A stretch of 64,000 nt of DNA from Bin80 sp965203305 (GTDB lineage Bacteria; Bacteroidota; Rhodothermia; Rhodothermales; Bin80). Position numbers and translations under genes: made by a program. The stretch is taken from NCBI GenBank assembly GCA_965203305.1, contig OZ241874.1:2170001-2234000 (forward strand), read 5' to 3'. The first letter of the stretch is position 1; each line of letters starts with the position of its first letter. Positions 1-8,280 of the stretch are shown in pieces. Under the pieces are notes generated by a model. That model was not told the origin of the DNA. It did no database searches and worked only from the letters and a program-made list of their open reading frames with translations.

Positions 1-396
1 GCCGGTAAAACCGTTCACGACCTTGACTCCCAGACTGGCCGCGGCTCTGGCCGTATCCTGCATTTCCTGTGCAGCCCGTTTCTGCACATCTGCCGGTACG
101 CCGTCTCCCCATACATGAGCAGGGATGATTGCCTTGTGACGTTCATCAATACGATCACAAACCGCCTGGCCAACCAGGTGATTGCTAATCGCATATACCT
201 TCAGACCATACTTTTCAAGCAGATCATGCCGTCCTTGACAATAGCCGCTTTCATTCAGTGCTTTCTGTACATCAAAATGATCTCCCCAGCATGCCAGTTC
301 CAGCCCGTCATAGCCCCATGAAGCAGCTTTTTCCGCAAGTGTTTCAAGCGTCAGGTCAGCCCACTGACCGGTGAAGAGTGTAACTGGTCGTGCCAT
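1..396 (-). CDS. Sugar phosphate isomerase/epimerase, TIM barrel (3' end cut by the window edge)
   Basis: The reading frame opens with ATG at 396 and runs off the left edge without a stop, giving 132 visible residues. The protein begins MARPVTLFTGQWADLTLETL and continues with WGYDGLELACWGDHFD, a typical start for AP-endonuclease-2/xylose-isomerase-like TIM barrels of the IolE/YcjR type, in which E and H residues bind a divalent metal. The substrate cannot be read from the sequence. It is followed upstream on the same strand by a Gfo/Idh/MocA oxidoreductase and a second TIM-barrel protein, so a role in sugar or inositol catabolism, or in 3-keto-glycoside processing, is inferred. Confidence 0.8.
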   Translation of the reverse strand, partial: MARPVTLFTGQWADLTLETLAEKAASWGYDGLELACWGDHFDVQKALNESGYCQGRHDLLEKYGLKVYAISNHLVGQAVCDRIDERHKAIIPAHVWGDGVPADVQKRAAQEMQDTARAAASLGVKVVNGFTG

Positions 397-478
397 CGTC
401 AGATTTGATTAGAGTGATGTGCTGTTTTTGCCAAAAGCGGCAAAGATCGTTGTTTTCAACTGATAAAAGAGTATCAGA

Positions 479-1642
479 TCAGGCAGGAGGGGCATATGTC
501 GCATCTACCCATTCTCTGCGTCTGCCGCTTTCCAGTGCCGTAAGAATAAAGTGCACTCCCCTGGCACCATCCTGTACCGTTGGAAAGTCCAAGTCCCTAG
601 TGTCTGAACTTTCGCCAGCCTGACACGCTGCGATTGTCCTGCCCGCATTCATGTATACATTTGCAAATGCTTCCAGGAATGCCTCTGGATGCCCGCTGGG
701 GAGACGTGTACTCCGCTTTGCTGCCTCGGAGAGGTATTCATTTCCCCGCTTGAGAACCTGCTCGGGGCCATCCATATCCCGGTAGTAGAGCCAGTTGGGA
801 TGCTCCTGGAACCACTGAAGAGATCCGGTCTCTCCATGAACGCGAATATTCAGATTGTTTTCCTCTCCAATGGAAATCTGGGATGCATGCAACACTCCTC
901 TGGCTCCCCCCTGATAATGGGCCAGCATGCTTACATCATCGTCTATGATTCGCCCCTCAACAAATGAGGTGACATCCGCACATATCTGCTCAAGTTTCAG
1001 ACCTGTTACATACCTGGCAAGATTTTCTGCATGAGATCCTATGTCTCCCAGAGCTCCTGCTCCTGCCCGTTTGGGGTCTGTCCTCCAGTCTGCCTGCTTG
1101 TGTCCTGACCGTTCAAGCGGGGTTGCCAGCCATCCCTGTGGATACTCTACAACAATTTTGCGCACTGCCCCAATTTTTCCATCCATGACCATGGCTCGTG
1201 CCTGCTTGACCATTGGATACCCCGTATAGTTATGCATCAGCGCAAATACACGGTCATGTTTGCGCACCAGATGACAAAGTTCTTCCGCATCCTGTAGCGT
1301 ATTGGTCATTGGCTTGTCACAGACAATATGAAAGCCTGCCTCAAGGAAGGCCTTTGCAACAGGAAAATGCATATGGTTCGGGGGAACAATGGATACAAAA
1401 TCAATCCCGTCCTCACGCACGGCCTCTGCCTCTGCCATCGCCTGAAAAGACGCATAAGAACGATCCTGTGAAAGACCAAGCTCCTCTCCCTGTGCACGAG
1501 ATTTTTCTGGATCGGACGAGAATGCTCCTGCAACCAGTTCCATTGTCCCGTCAAGGGAAGCAGCCATCCTGTGTACATTTCCAATGAAGGCCCCCGGCCC
1601 TCCCCCAACCATGCCGTAACGAAGTTTGCGGTTCAGTCCCAT
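479..1642 (-). CDS. Gfo/Idh/MocA family oxidoreductase
   Basis: This 387-residue protein has an N-terminal Rossmann fold with a glycine-rich NAD(P) loop (GMVGGGPGAFIGNVHRMAA, residues ~10-28). It also has the family's CDKPMTNT motif near residue 108, where the lysine is normally the catalytic or substrate-contacting residue of EKP/DKP. A C-terminal Gfo/Idh dimerisation domain contains GAGALGDIGSHAENLARY, with the conserved G-x-x-x-D-x-G-x-H. Such enzymes oxidise or reduce sugar hydroxyls with bound NAD(P). The substrate is not identifiable. The start ATG at 1642 lies one base after the stop of the upstream gene (1644), so the two are translationally linked. No signal peptide is present, so it is cytoplasmic. 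Confidence 0.9.
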   Translation of the reverse strand: MGLNRKLRYGMVGGGPGAFIGNVHRMAASLDGTMELVAGAFSSDPEKSRAQGEELGLSQDRSYASFQAMAEAEAVREDGIDFVSIVPPNHMHFPVAKAFLEAGFHIVCDKPMTNTLQDAEELCHLVRKHDRVFALMHNYTGYPMVKQARAMVMDGKIGAVRKIVVEYPQGWLATPLERSGHKQADWRTDPKRAGAGALGDIGSHAENLARYVTGLKLEQICADVTSFVEGRIIDDDVSMLAHYQGGARGVLHASQISIGEENNLNIRVHGETGSLQWFQEHPNWLYYRDMDGPEQVLKRGNEYLSEAAKRSTRLPSGHPEAFLEAFANVYMNAGRTIAACQAGESSDTRDLDFPTVQDGARGVHFILTALESGRRREWVDATYAPPA

Positions 1643-1643
1643 T

Positions 1644-2510
1644 TTAGAATTTTAGTGATCTCAGGTAGGTAATGCTGCTACGAATACTGGCCAGCGCATC
1701 CTCTGGATGATCATGCTCCACAATATAATGCCTGAGTCCTGCGGTTTCACTCTCCGAAAAGATGGCGGCAAAGTCAATCTGTCCATCTCCGACCGGCATC
1801 ATTGCGCGGTCTGCCCCCATATCCTTGACATGGCACAGCAGGAACCGCCCGGGGTAACGCCCAAAGTACTCTACGGGATCACGATTCGCATACGCAATCC
1901 AGTACAGATCCAGTTCCATCTTGACCAGATCTGGATCCGTCTCTCCCAAAATGAAATCATAGGGAATGATCCCGCCATCTGCAGATTCAAATTCAAATTC
2001 ATGATTGTGGTAGGCAAACTGTACTCCTGCCTCCTTGCATGCAGCCCCCACTTCATTAAATAGTGCTGCATGGTGTCTGTACCTCTCCATGGTCCGCTGA
2101 TCTTCACTCAACCACGGGCAGACGACATAGGAATGACCAATTTTCGCTGCAGCATCCAGTACGCTCTCCAGGTTATTTTGCAGTGCCTCAATCGGTACAT
2201 GGGTAGAGGGAGCATCCAGTCCAAGCTCGTCAAAAAGTGCACGAGTATCATCTGGATTGCGGTCAGGATCCCATACGGTTTCCACCTCGTCATAGCCCAT
2301 ATCAGCTATGGACTGAATCGTTCCCTCGTAGTCACTTGCCAGGAGATTTCTGACGGTATACAGCTGTACCCCAATTCGATCAAGTGAGCGCATCTCGGAT
2401 GAGTTCGGAGGGCTGTCAGATTCCGATGTACAGCCTGATGTGGATGCAGCCAAAGCACCGACTGCTGTCGGAAGCATCACTGAAGACCGCAAAAAAGTCC
2501 GTCTGTTCAT
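1644..2510 (-). CDS. Exported sugar phosphate isomerase/epimerase (Tat-type lipoprotein)
   Basis: I chose the ATG at 2510 because it directly precedes a Tat-like leader, MNRRTFLRSSVMLPTAVGAL, followed by a lipobox-like ASTSGC; the frame itself opens further upstream at 2540. The mature part is a TIM-barrel AP-endonuclease-2 type domain. It shows IGVQLYTVRN, a YHNHEFEFE metal/substrate segment near residue 180 and an HVKD segment. This is the annotation usual for 'sugar phosphate isomerase/epimerase' exported with glucose-methanol-choline (GMC) oxidoreductase systems in Bacteroidota and relatives. The gene sits between a gluconate 2-dehydrogenase subunit 3-like gene and a Gfo/Idh gene in one tight minus-strand operon. 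Proposed role: periplasmic or membrane-attached step of oxidised sugar metabolism (inferred). Confidence 0.88.
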   Translation of the reverse strand: MNRRTFLRSSVMLPTAVGALAASTSGCTSESDSPPNSSEMRSLDRIGVQLYTVRNLLASDYEGTIQSIADMGYDEVETVWDPDRNPDDTRALFDELGLDAPSTHVPIEALQNNLESVLDAAAKIGHSYVVCPWLSEDQRTMERYRHHAALFNEVGAACKEAGVQFAYHNHEFEFESADGGIIPYDFILGETDPDLVKMELDLYWIAYANRDPVEYFGRYPGRFLLCHVKDMGADRAMMPVGDGQIDFAAIFSESETAGLRHYIVEHDHPEDALASIRSSITYLRSLKF

Positions 2511-2530
2511 GATGGCTTGCGTTCCGATAT

Positions 2531-3097
2531 TCAGGACCATGCCCGGCCAACCTCAGAAAAGGGAATATCTGCTTTGTATACTCCCATTGGGTTCACACGC
2601 AACTCCTGCGTAGCACCGGCCTCAGAGGTATAATACCCAAACAGGGTTAGCGATTTGATGGTCTTGAAGAAGTTCTGCGGCTCGGATTCTTCTTGCTCCG
2701 CCAGCGATTCTTCTTCCATCCGGGTCAGAATTTCAATCTGTCTGTCTGCATCCAGGTCTACAAAAGACTTTGCGTTGTAGTTATGGGCGTATTGCTCAAC
2801 ATCCTCCAGCCCTGAAAGAAACCGCTCTACCTCAGCCGCATCATACCAGTCCGTGAGCATATTGTCTATGAACTCATGTACTCTTGCCGCACGGGCACCC
2901 GGCGTATCTGTTTCTGGAATGATGAGCTCCGCCAGAGTGGCTACGAGTTTCTCTCTGCCCTTCGTCAGGGTTCGGGCTGTAAACACTTCTCCCTCTTCTC
3001 CCGTACTGCATCCTCCGAGAACTCCGGCAATCGTGGATGCCGAGAGTGTGCCTCCCATCAATACAGCGATGCGCTGCAATGCGGCCCTTCGATCCAT
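2531..3097 (-). CDS. Gluconate 2-dehydrogenase subunit 3 family protein (Tat lipoprotein)
   Basis: This is 188 residues starting at ATG 3097. The leader MDRRAALQRIAVLMGGTL, followed by GVLGGC, is a Tat-type signal with a lipobox. The mature domain contains LAELIIPETDTPGARAARVHEFID and FFKTIKSLTLFGYYTSEAGA, segments typical of the small subunit (subunit 3) that accompanies membrane-bound GMC flavoprotein dehydrogenases. The partner would be the GMC oxidoreductase at 6182-7906. The two genes share a strand but are separated by about 3 kb that holds two plus-strand genes. Its stop precedes the chosen ATG of the next gene (2510) by about 20 bases, so the genes are probably co-transcribed. Confidence 0.88.
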   Translation of the reverse strand: MDRRAALQRIAVLMGGTLSASTIAGVLGGCSTGEEGEVFTARTLTKGREKLVATLAELIIPETDTPGARAARVHEFIDNMLTDWYDAAEVERFLSGLEDVEQYAHNYNAKSFVDLDADRQIEILTRMEEESLAEQEESEPQNFFKTIKSLTLFGYYTSEAGATQELRVNPMGVYKADIPFSEVGRAWS

Positions 3098-3946
3098 TGA
3101 AAGTTCAAATGTTTTGATCGGAAGTCTGTTACTCGGCCATTGAGCCGTAGCACCAGAATGAACCGTTCTACAAGACAGATACGAATTTGTTAATTCCAGT
3201 TCATTTCTTCAGCATGCAAACGACAGACAGGGATCAATACCAGTGAGTTTGCGAGAATCATGTCTTAAACACCATAACGGAGGTCCCAGCGTTTTGCCAG
3301 TCTCTCTGTCTTCTGGGGTTTTTGCCGCAGCGAGCGAAAATGATCTGCCCTGCGCCCTGTGGTCGGCCGCGGCCATTTTGCGGCCTCCCTTGGCCGTTTT
3401 TCTAAGAAGCTCCACATGTCTTTTACCAACTTTGGATTTAGAGACAGCATCAGATATGTGCGAGGCCGAAGAAGGTTTCTTGAACCTTGGCTTCAGCGAA
3501 AGAATTATCCTTGCATAAATTCGCGCCTCTTGCAAAATCCAACATATTGATGGAAATTATCCAGCAAATCCATAAGGTCTGGAACAGGCACGATCTCGGA
3601 ATCTACTACAAGATAATACAAACAGAAGCTCCTGCAAAAATGTCTCTATAACCCGACCTAATGTGCCCGCAAGCACTCTCAGGGCGATATTTTTCCGCCA
3701 GCCGGGAATTTTGCAAGAGGCTCAAACGGAAAGTTGCCAGAACCCTGAGCAGGACACAGCCGGGAGCGATGCAGGGAGCCTCTTGTTGATGGGGACAAAA
3801 AGGGTTGGGATACGGACTTGGTTGTGTGATATCTTGGGACAGAGTATAACTGGAAGGAGGGAAATTATCGGGAACACAGGTATCTGTTTTGCGTCCAAGT
3901 TCAAACAGACTCTAGGTCTCCTTTATAACTCCCTTTTGTTTTCGCC
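3098..3946. other. Gene-free stretch with MITE and a lone element end
   Basis: I see no convincing gene here. A minus-strand frame at 3209-3535 is open but basic, low in family-like motifs, and begins inside an element end, so I do not call it. The stretch contains a complete 100-bp MITE (3624-3723). It also has a separate single terminal sequence GCGCCTCTTGCAAAATCC at 3523-3540 that matches the MITE end, possibly the remains of an older insertion. The promoter for the plus-strand ATPase gene at 3947 must lie here, but no clear motif was found. Confidence 0.5.
3624..3723 (-). mobile_element. MITE copy 1, IS5-like ends, 100 bp
   Basis: On the minus strand the right end reads GAGCCTCTTGCAAAATTCC, and the other end is its imperfect inverted copy (AGAAGCTCCTGCAAAAATG at 3624). 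The inside shares AAATATCGC and GAGTGCTTGCGGGCA with the copies at 39227-39325 and 54162-54257. The flanks are AAAC at 3620-3623 and AAAC at 3724-3727, a 4-bp target duplication. It has no coding capacity. The ends resemble those of IS5-family transposons, so it was probably mobilised in trans. Confidence 0.7.
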
Positions 3947-5272
3947 ATGTTCCACCCCGAGCCTCCCAGAAAAGATACAGTGCCTCCACCTGATCCTGAG
4001 ATTGCCGATGATCGCGGGGAGACAAAGTATTTCCATGGTCGGGAGAAGGAGGTCGGGGGATTCCTGAAGAAATTGTCCGAATCAAAGGACAGGCAAGCCG
4101 GGACAATCTTTCTGGTCCAGGGGCCTCCTGGCGTGGGCAAAACCGCTCTGCTGGCGGAATGCAGGAAGCGGGCAGAACAGGAGGGCTGGAGTACTGGCGA
4201 TATCCGGCCCGGGGCACTCTGGGACACAGACATTCTGCGGGAATGCCTGGGAATCGCCAGGAAAAGGCTGAAGAACCTTACGGTTGGGGCAAGTGTCAAG
4301 GGAGTGGGACTAGAGGTTGGGCTGGGTTTTGACGAGAATGCGTCTACTCCAATTCAGATACTTCAGAGCAAGAAAGCCCCCTTGCTGCTCCTGCTTGATG
4401 AGGCGCAACGGCTTGGGGATACCAGACTGATTCCTGATGAAAAGCGGGAAGCGGTAACCTCAATTCTTGAGAATATCCACAACGGGAAGATGGACAGACC
4501 GCTGGTACTGTTGGCCGGCGGGCTGGGGAATACACTTTCCTCCTTCCATTCCCTGCACATATCCCGATTCAAGAATAATTGTTATTTCGAGATGGAGGCA
4601 TTAACGAAGGACGAGGAGCAGGCCGTGATCCGGGACTGGCTGGTGGAGGAGGGAAAGGCAAAAGGAGATATCGCTGAATGGGCAGATGCCATCTCCAGGG
4701 AGACGTATGGATGGGGACACCATATCATCTCCTATATCCAGCCTGCTCTGGATTATTTGGATGGAAATGACGGAAAGATGACAGAGGAGGGGCTGCGTAT
4801 CGTCATGGAGAAGGGACGCAAACACCGTAGACAATACTACCAGGATCGCACAAGAACCTTAGATGACAGCCACTTTGACAGACTCGCAGAGCTGTTCCAG
4901 CATGTCTGCTTGCAAACAGGATTACGCAAGAATGTGATCATTGAGGCAGTGGGACAAGAGGGGTTTTTCCAAGCCTTGGCAAAAGGGGTCTTGTACAGGA
5001 ATAAAAAGGGACGACGATACAGCATTCCGATCCCCTCTCTCCGGGACTACATGGTACGGGAATGGCTGGCGGAGAAGGAGCTTACAGCCCAGGAACAGGC
5101 CCGGTCAAAACAGTTACCAGAGGAAAAACCAGAAAAGACGCAATACGAGAAGAACGTGATTCCGCAAGAGGAGCCTGCTAAGTCCCCCGTCATCAAACCG
5201 ATACAGGAGTCGTTGCCAGACAAAGAGGTTTCCGACAGGAATCAAGGCACAGACATGGGGATTGAGAGATAA
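3947..5272 (+). CDS. P-loop ATPase (AAA_16/STAND-like), unknown role
   Basis: This 441-residue protein contains a recognition loop, YFHGREKEVGGFLKKL, typical of AAA_16/Orc-Cdc6-like ATPases. It has a Walker A GPPGVGKT near residue 60, a Walker B LLLLLDEAQRL near residue 147, and a sensor-1-like LLAGGLGNTL. A helical and winged-helix-like region follows, ending in a charged, disordered tail of about 60 residues rich in E, K, P and Q. No membrane segment or signal is seen. It lies alone on the plus strand just downstream of a MITE, between a gluconate 2-dehydrogenase subunit gene and its probable GMC partner, so it looks like an insertion. The family is used in replication initiation, transposition accessory functions and STAND-type defence. 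None of these can be chosen from the sequence. Confidence 0.75.
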   Translation: MFHPEPPRKDTVPPPDPEIADDRGETKYFHGREKEVGGFLKKLSESKDRQAGTIFLVQGPPGVGKTALLAECRKRAEQEGWSTGDIRPGALWDTDILRECLGIARKRLKNLTVGASVKGVGLEVGLGFDENASTPIQILQSKKAPLLLLLDEAQRLGDTRLIPDEKREAVTSILENIHNGKMDRPLVLLAGGLGNTLSSFHSLHISRFKNNCYFEMEALTKDEEQAVIRDWLVEEGKAKGDIAEWADAISRETYGWGHHIISYIQPALDYLDGNDGKMTEEGLRIVMEKGRKHRRQYYQDRTRTLDDSHFDRLAELFQHVCLQTGLRKNVIIEAVGQEGFFQALAKGVLYRNKKGRRYSIPIPSLRDYMVREWLAEKELTAQEQARSKQLPEEKPEKTQYEKNVIPQEEPAKSPVIKPIQESLPDKEVSDRNQGTDMGIER

Positions 5273-5536
5273 CACTCCCCCTGTATCCATGCGGATTTCA
5301 CTGAATTCTACGGCAGGTTCGCGAATTGAACGGGACTATTCCGTATACTGGGAGGCATCCCGTACATCGTTTTGAAGAGCAGGTGCGCCTGGAACACAGG
5401 GGAATATGCAATCAGCCAAGTTGAACGTTTTTGCCATGTTCTAGATTAACTCTTGGATCCTACAGATCGGAGAACGGGACAGAAAGTTCTGCATTTCCAG
5501 TCCACCTGTTGTGATACCCGTAATGATAATCAGACC

Positions 5537-6028
5537 ATGAAATCAAAGATTGACATTCGTGCACCACAGAAAGGAGATTCTGTCTTTTCCATTGACAAGT
5601 GGCTTGCTGTCCCTCTGGAAACCACCTTTGAGTTCTTTTCCGATGCCCGCAATCTGGAAGAGATTACTCCCCCATTCCTGAAGTTTCGCATCGTCACGCC
5701 CGCCCCGATTGAAATGGAACCCGGGGCCCTGATTGACTACCAGCTGAAACTGCGAGGAATTCCGCTCCGCTGGCGAACCGAAATCGTGGACTGGGATCCC
5801 CCGCGCGGATTTACCGATGTACAGCTGCGCGGACCCTACCGAAAATGGGTGCACCGCCATGATTTCAAGGAAGAAAACGGAGGAACGCTTGTGAGTGACA
5901 CCGTTCACTACCGGGTACCTGGTGGATCACTGGCTGATCGCATGTTTGTCAGAAAGGATCTAGTCCGAATTTTCGCATACCGACATACCAAGATTGAGGT
6001 GCTGCTCAGATCCTTCCAGAACTTCTGA
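5537..6028 (+). CDS. SRPBCC (START-like) family protein
   Basis: The frame is open from 5453, but the ATG at 5537 (MKSKIDIRAPQKGDSVFSID) gives the expected length of 163 residues. The core shows WLAVPLETTFEFFSDARNLE, then ITPPFLKFRI, a typical beta-alpha start of SRPBCC ligand-binding folds, and LRGIPLRWRTEIVDWDPPRG, common in 'CDP-paratose epimerase-like' cyclase/SRPBCC proteins. These form a deep hydrophobic pocket for a lipid or small molecule. No catalytic residue can be assigned. It is a single-gene unit between two minus-strand genes and convergent with the GMC gene. Confidence 0.8.
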   Translation: MKSKIDIRAPQKGDSVFSIDKWLAVPLETTFEFFSDARNLEEITPPFLKFRIVTPAPIEMEPGALIDYQLKLRGIPLRWRTEIVDWDPPRGFTDVQLRGPYRKWVHRHDFKEENGGTLVSDTVHYRVPGGSLADRMFVRKDLVRIFAYRHTKIEVLLRSFQNF

Positions 6029-6181
6029 GCGAGGGGGCTTCCTGCTGTTTGCCGGAGAACACGATCCATCCCCGCCAAAATCACCTAGGCAAGCAGGCTC
6101 GGCCATACCAGCACATCTCCAGGTTTTCATTCTCCTCCCTTGAGTGAGGAGCGCACGGCAAAATGAAGCTGCCCCTCCTGA

Positions 6182-7906
6182 TCAGAGGTTCAGACGCTTC
6201 ATTTCTTCCACAGCATAACTTGCCGCTCTTGCTGTCAGGGCCATATAGGTAATGGACGGATTCTGGCAGGCAGAAGATGTCATGCATGCACCATCGGTTA
6301 CAAATACGTTCGGAACCGAATGACACTGATTGTGCGCATTTAGCACACTGCTCGCGGGATCACGCCCCATGCGGGCCGTCCCCATCTCGTGAATTCCCAG
6401 CCCGGGTTCGGCACCAAGCCCTCCTTCTGTATAATTGTCATAGACCTGGATATTCCGCCCCCCTGCAGCATCCAGCATTTCTGCTGCCGACTGCTTCATG
6501 TCTTCACGCATGACGAATTCATTCTCTCCCCACTTGCAGTGAATCCGCAGGGCTGGAATCCCCCATGCATCCGTTACAGACTCATCCAGTGTGACATAAT
6601 TGTCATAGCTTGGCAGTGCTTCTCCGAATGCTTCCAGAACCATCTCCCACGGTCCCGGATTCCTGAGCGTTTCTTTGAGTTCGGCTCCAAATCCCGGAAC
6701 CGGGCGCCCCCAGGAAGGCCGGAATGCCTCTCCCTGATACCCGAATCCACGCAAATAATCGCTGCGCTGCGTCTTTCCTGAAAGATTCCGAAATCGTGGA
6801 ATATAGATTCCGTTCGGACGACTCCCCTGATAATACCGGTCCTCCCCGCCGGGCAACTCACCCGTGGCACCAATCTGAAAATGATGATCCATCAAGTAAT
6901 GCCCCAAGGCTCCGCTGTCATTTGCCAGCCCATTGGGGAAACGCGAGGATGTGGAATTCAGCATGATCTGTGTGCTTCCCAGTGCGGAGGCACACAGGAA
7001 TATGATTCGGGCGTGAGCTTCCTGCATCATTCCGGTGGCACGGTCAATATAGCGAACTCCGGTGGCCCTGCCCTGATCTTCATCATAGATCACGCTATGC
7101 ACTATGCTCTCCGGCTGTAGGGTCAATTTTCCGGTTGCGAACGCGGCAGGCAGAGTTGCGCTGTGGCTGCTAAAATATGCTCCCGCTGAACACCCCCTGT
7201 AGCATGGACCGCAGTAATGGCATGCCTCTCGCCCGTTATGAGGCTGAGTCAGAATTGCCGCACGACCAATCGTCAGCAGTCGGTCATCAAAATGTGCTCC
7301 TATCGCTTCGCGTACCTTTTGCTCTCCCCAGTTTAGATCCATCGGAGGGAGAAAAACACCATCGGGGCACTGCACTAGCCCTTCAGTCCGCCCTGTGATC
7401 CCTGCAAATCGTTCCACATAGTCGTACCATGGTGCAATCTCTTCATACCGGATTGGCCAGTCAATTCCCATCCCGTCCCGCACGTTTGCCTCAAAATCTG
7501 CGGGTCCCCAGCGATAACACTGACGAGCCCACAAGAGGGAACGTCCTCCAACTACATCTGCCCGAATCCAGGTAAATGGCTCTCCTTCCACATAGGGGCT
7601 CTCCTCGTCGTTGATGAAGAAGTGCTCCGTATGCTCCGCGAATGCATAAGTGCGTGACTGAATTGCGTACTTCTCCTGATGCCTGCGTGAACCTTTGCTG
7701 TTCCGGGCGGGAAATTCCCAGTTTTCCAGATGCTCGGTAATGTATCCTGCTCCATGCTTCAAATCACGCCCCCGCTCCAGAAGCAGAACATTCAATCCCG
7801 CCTCTGTGAGTTCTTTTGCCGCAAATCCTCCACTGATTCCAGATCCGACAACAATGGCATCCGTCATCTCCAGGGTGCGTGATATGTGGGGAGAATCTGT
7901 ATACAT
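6182..7906 (-). CDS. GMC family FAD-dependent oxidoreductase
   Basis: The start could be ATG 7957 or ATG 7906. I prefer 7906 (MYTDSPHISRTLEMTDAIVV) because it has an AAGG element just upstream and leaves a short leader before the FAD loop. The protein, about 574 residues from this start, shows the dinucleotide motif VVGSGISGGFAAKELTEAG and the second GMC signature region GAYFSSHSATLPAAF. The C-terminus has GIHEMGTARMGRDP and VTDGACMTSSACQNPSITYM, where the N-P pair follows the active-site histidine region. A cysteine-rich stretch CHYCGPCYRGC lies near residue 230. It is the flavoprotein subunit expected to work with the subunit 3-like protein at 2531-3097. Enzymes of this type oxidise sugars, sugar acids or glycosides (C-3 oxidation in some Bacteroidota). 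Confidence 0.9.
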   Translation of the reverse strand: MYTDSPHISRTLEMTDAIVVGSGISGGFAAKELTEAGLNVLLLERGRDLKHGAGYITEHLENWEFPARNSKGSRRHQEKYAIQSRTYAFAEHTEHFFINDEESPYVEGEPFTWIRADVVGGRSLLWARQCYRWGPADFEANVRDGMGIDWPIRYEEIAPWYDYVERFAGITGRTEGLVQCPDGVFLPPMDLNWGEQKVREAIGAHFDDRLLTIGRAAILTQPHNGREACHYCGPCYRGCSAGAYFSSHSATLPAAFATGKLTLQPESIVHSVIYDEDQGRATGVRYIDRATGMMQEAHARIIFLCASALGSTQIMLNSTSSRFPNGLANDSGALGHYLMDHHFQIGATGELPGGEDRYYQGSRPNGIYIPRFRNLSGKTQRSDYLRGFGYQGEAFRPSWGRPVPGFGAELKETLRNPGPWEMVLEAFGEALPSYDNYVTLDESVTDAWGIPALRIHCKWGENEFVMREDMKQSAAEMLDAAGGRNIQVYDNYTEGGLGAEPGLGIHEMGTARMGRDPASSVLNAHNQCHSVPNVFVTDGACMTSSACQNPSITYMALTARAASYAVEEMKRLNL

Positions 7907-8280
7907 TACCTTTTCAATATGGAGCAAGTGTGATCGTTTGCTGACAAGAATACCCATACGCTGCCAGCCGGGTCAGCCTGGTTCATATACCGCACCATCA
8001 CTGTATGGAAACCTTCATGAATTTGCAACCCTCAACCAGTTGGCAATACTGTAGCCTCCTTATTCCCTGCGGAATGAAATCGGTTCACAAGATTCTGCAG
8101 ATAGATATTGGAGGAATTACAATGTTTTCCGTACACTTCAACTCATCACTTTGCATGGCAGATGATGGGATACATTTGCCTGCGAAAAGATCGGTTTCTC
8201 CCCTGTCACTTTGGCAAGGGAGTTTTTGTTCGTGAGAGACTTCGGCATAGTGCGGTTTTTGATGACCGGAAACTTGCCGA
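7907..8280. other. Gene-free stretch upstream of the GMC gene
   Basis: No gene or clear repeat was seen in these roughly 370 bases. It should contain the GMC gene promoter and the end of the Sel1-gene transcript. No convincing promoter or terminator could be picked by eye. Confidence 0.4.

Noticed and set aside
3209..3535. Minus-strand open frame of 108 residues
   Set aside because: It starts with a TTG inside a MITE-like end, is rich in K/R and shows no family pattern; I treat it as chance or decayed sequence.
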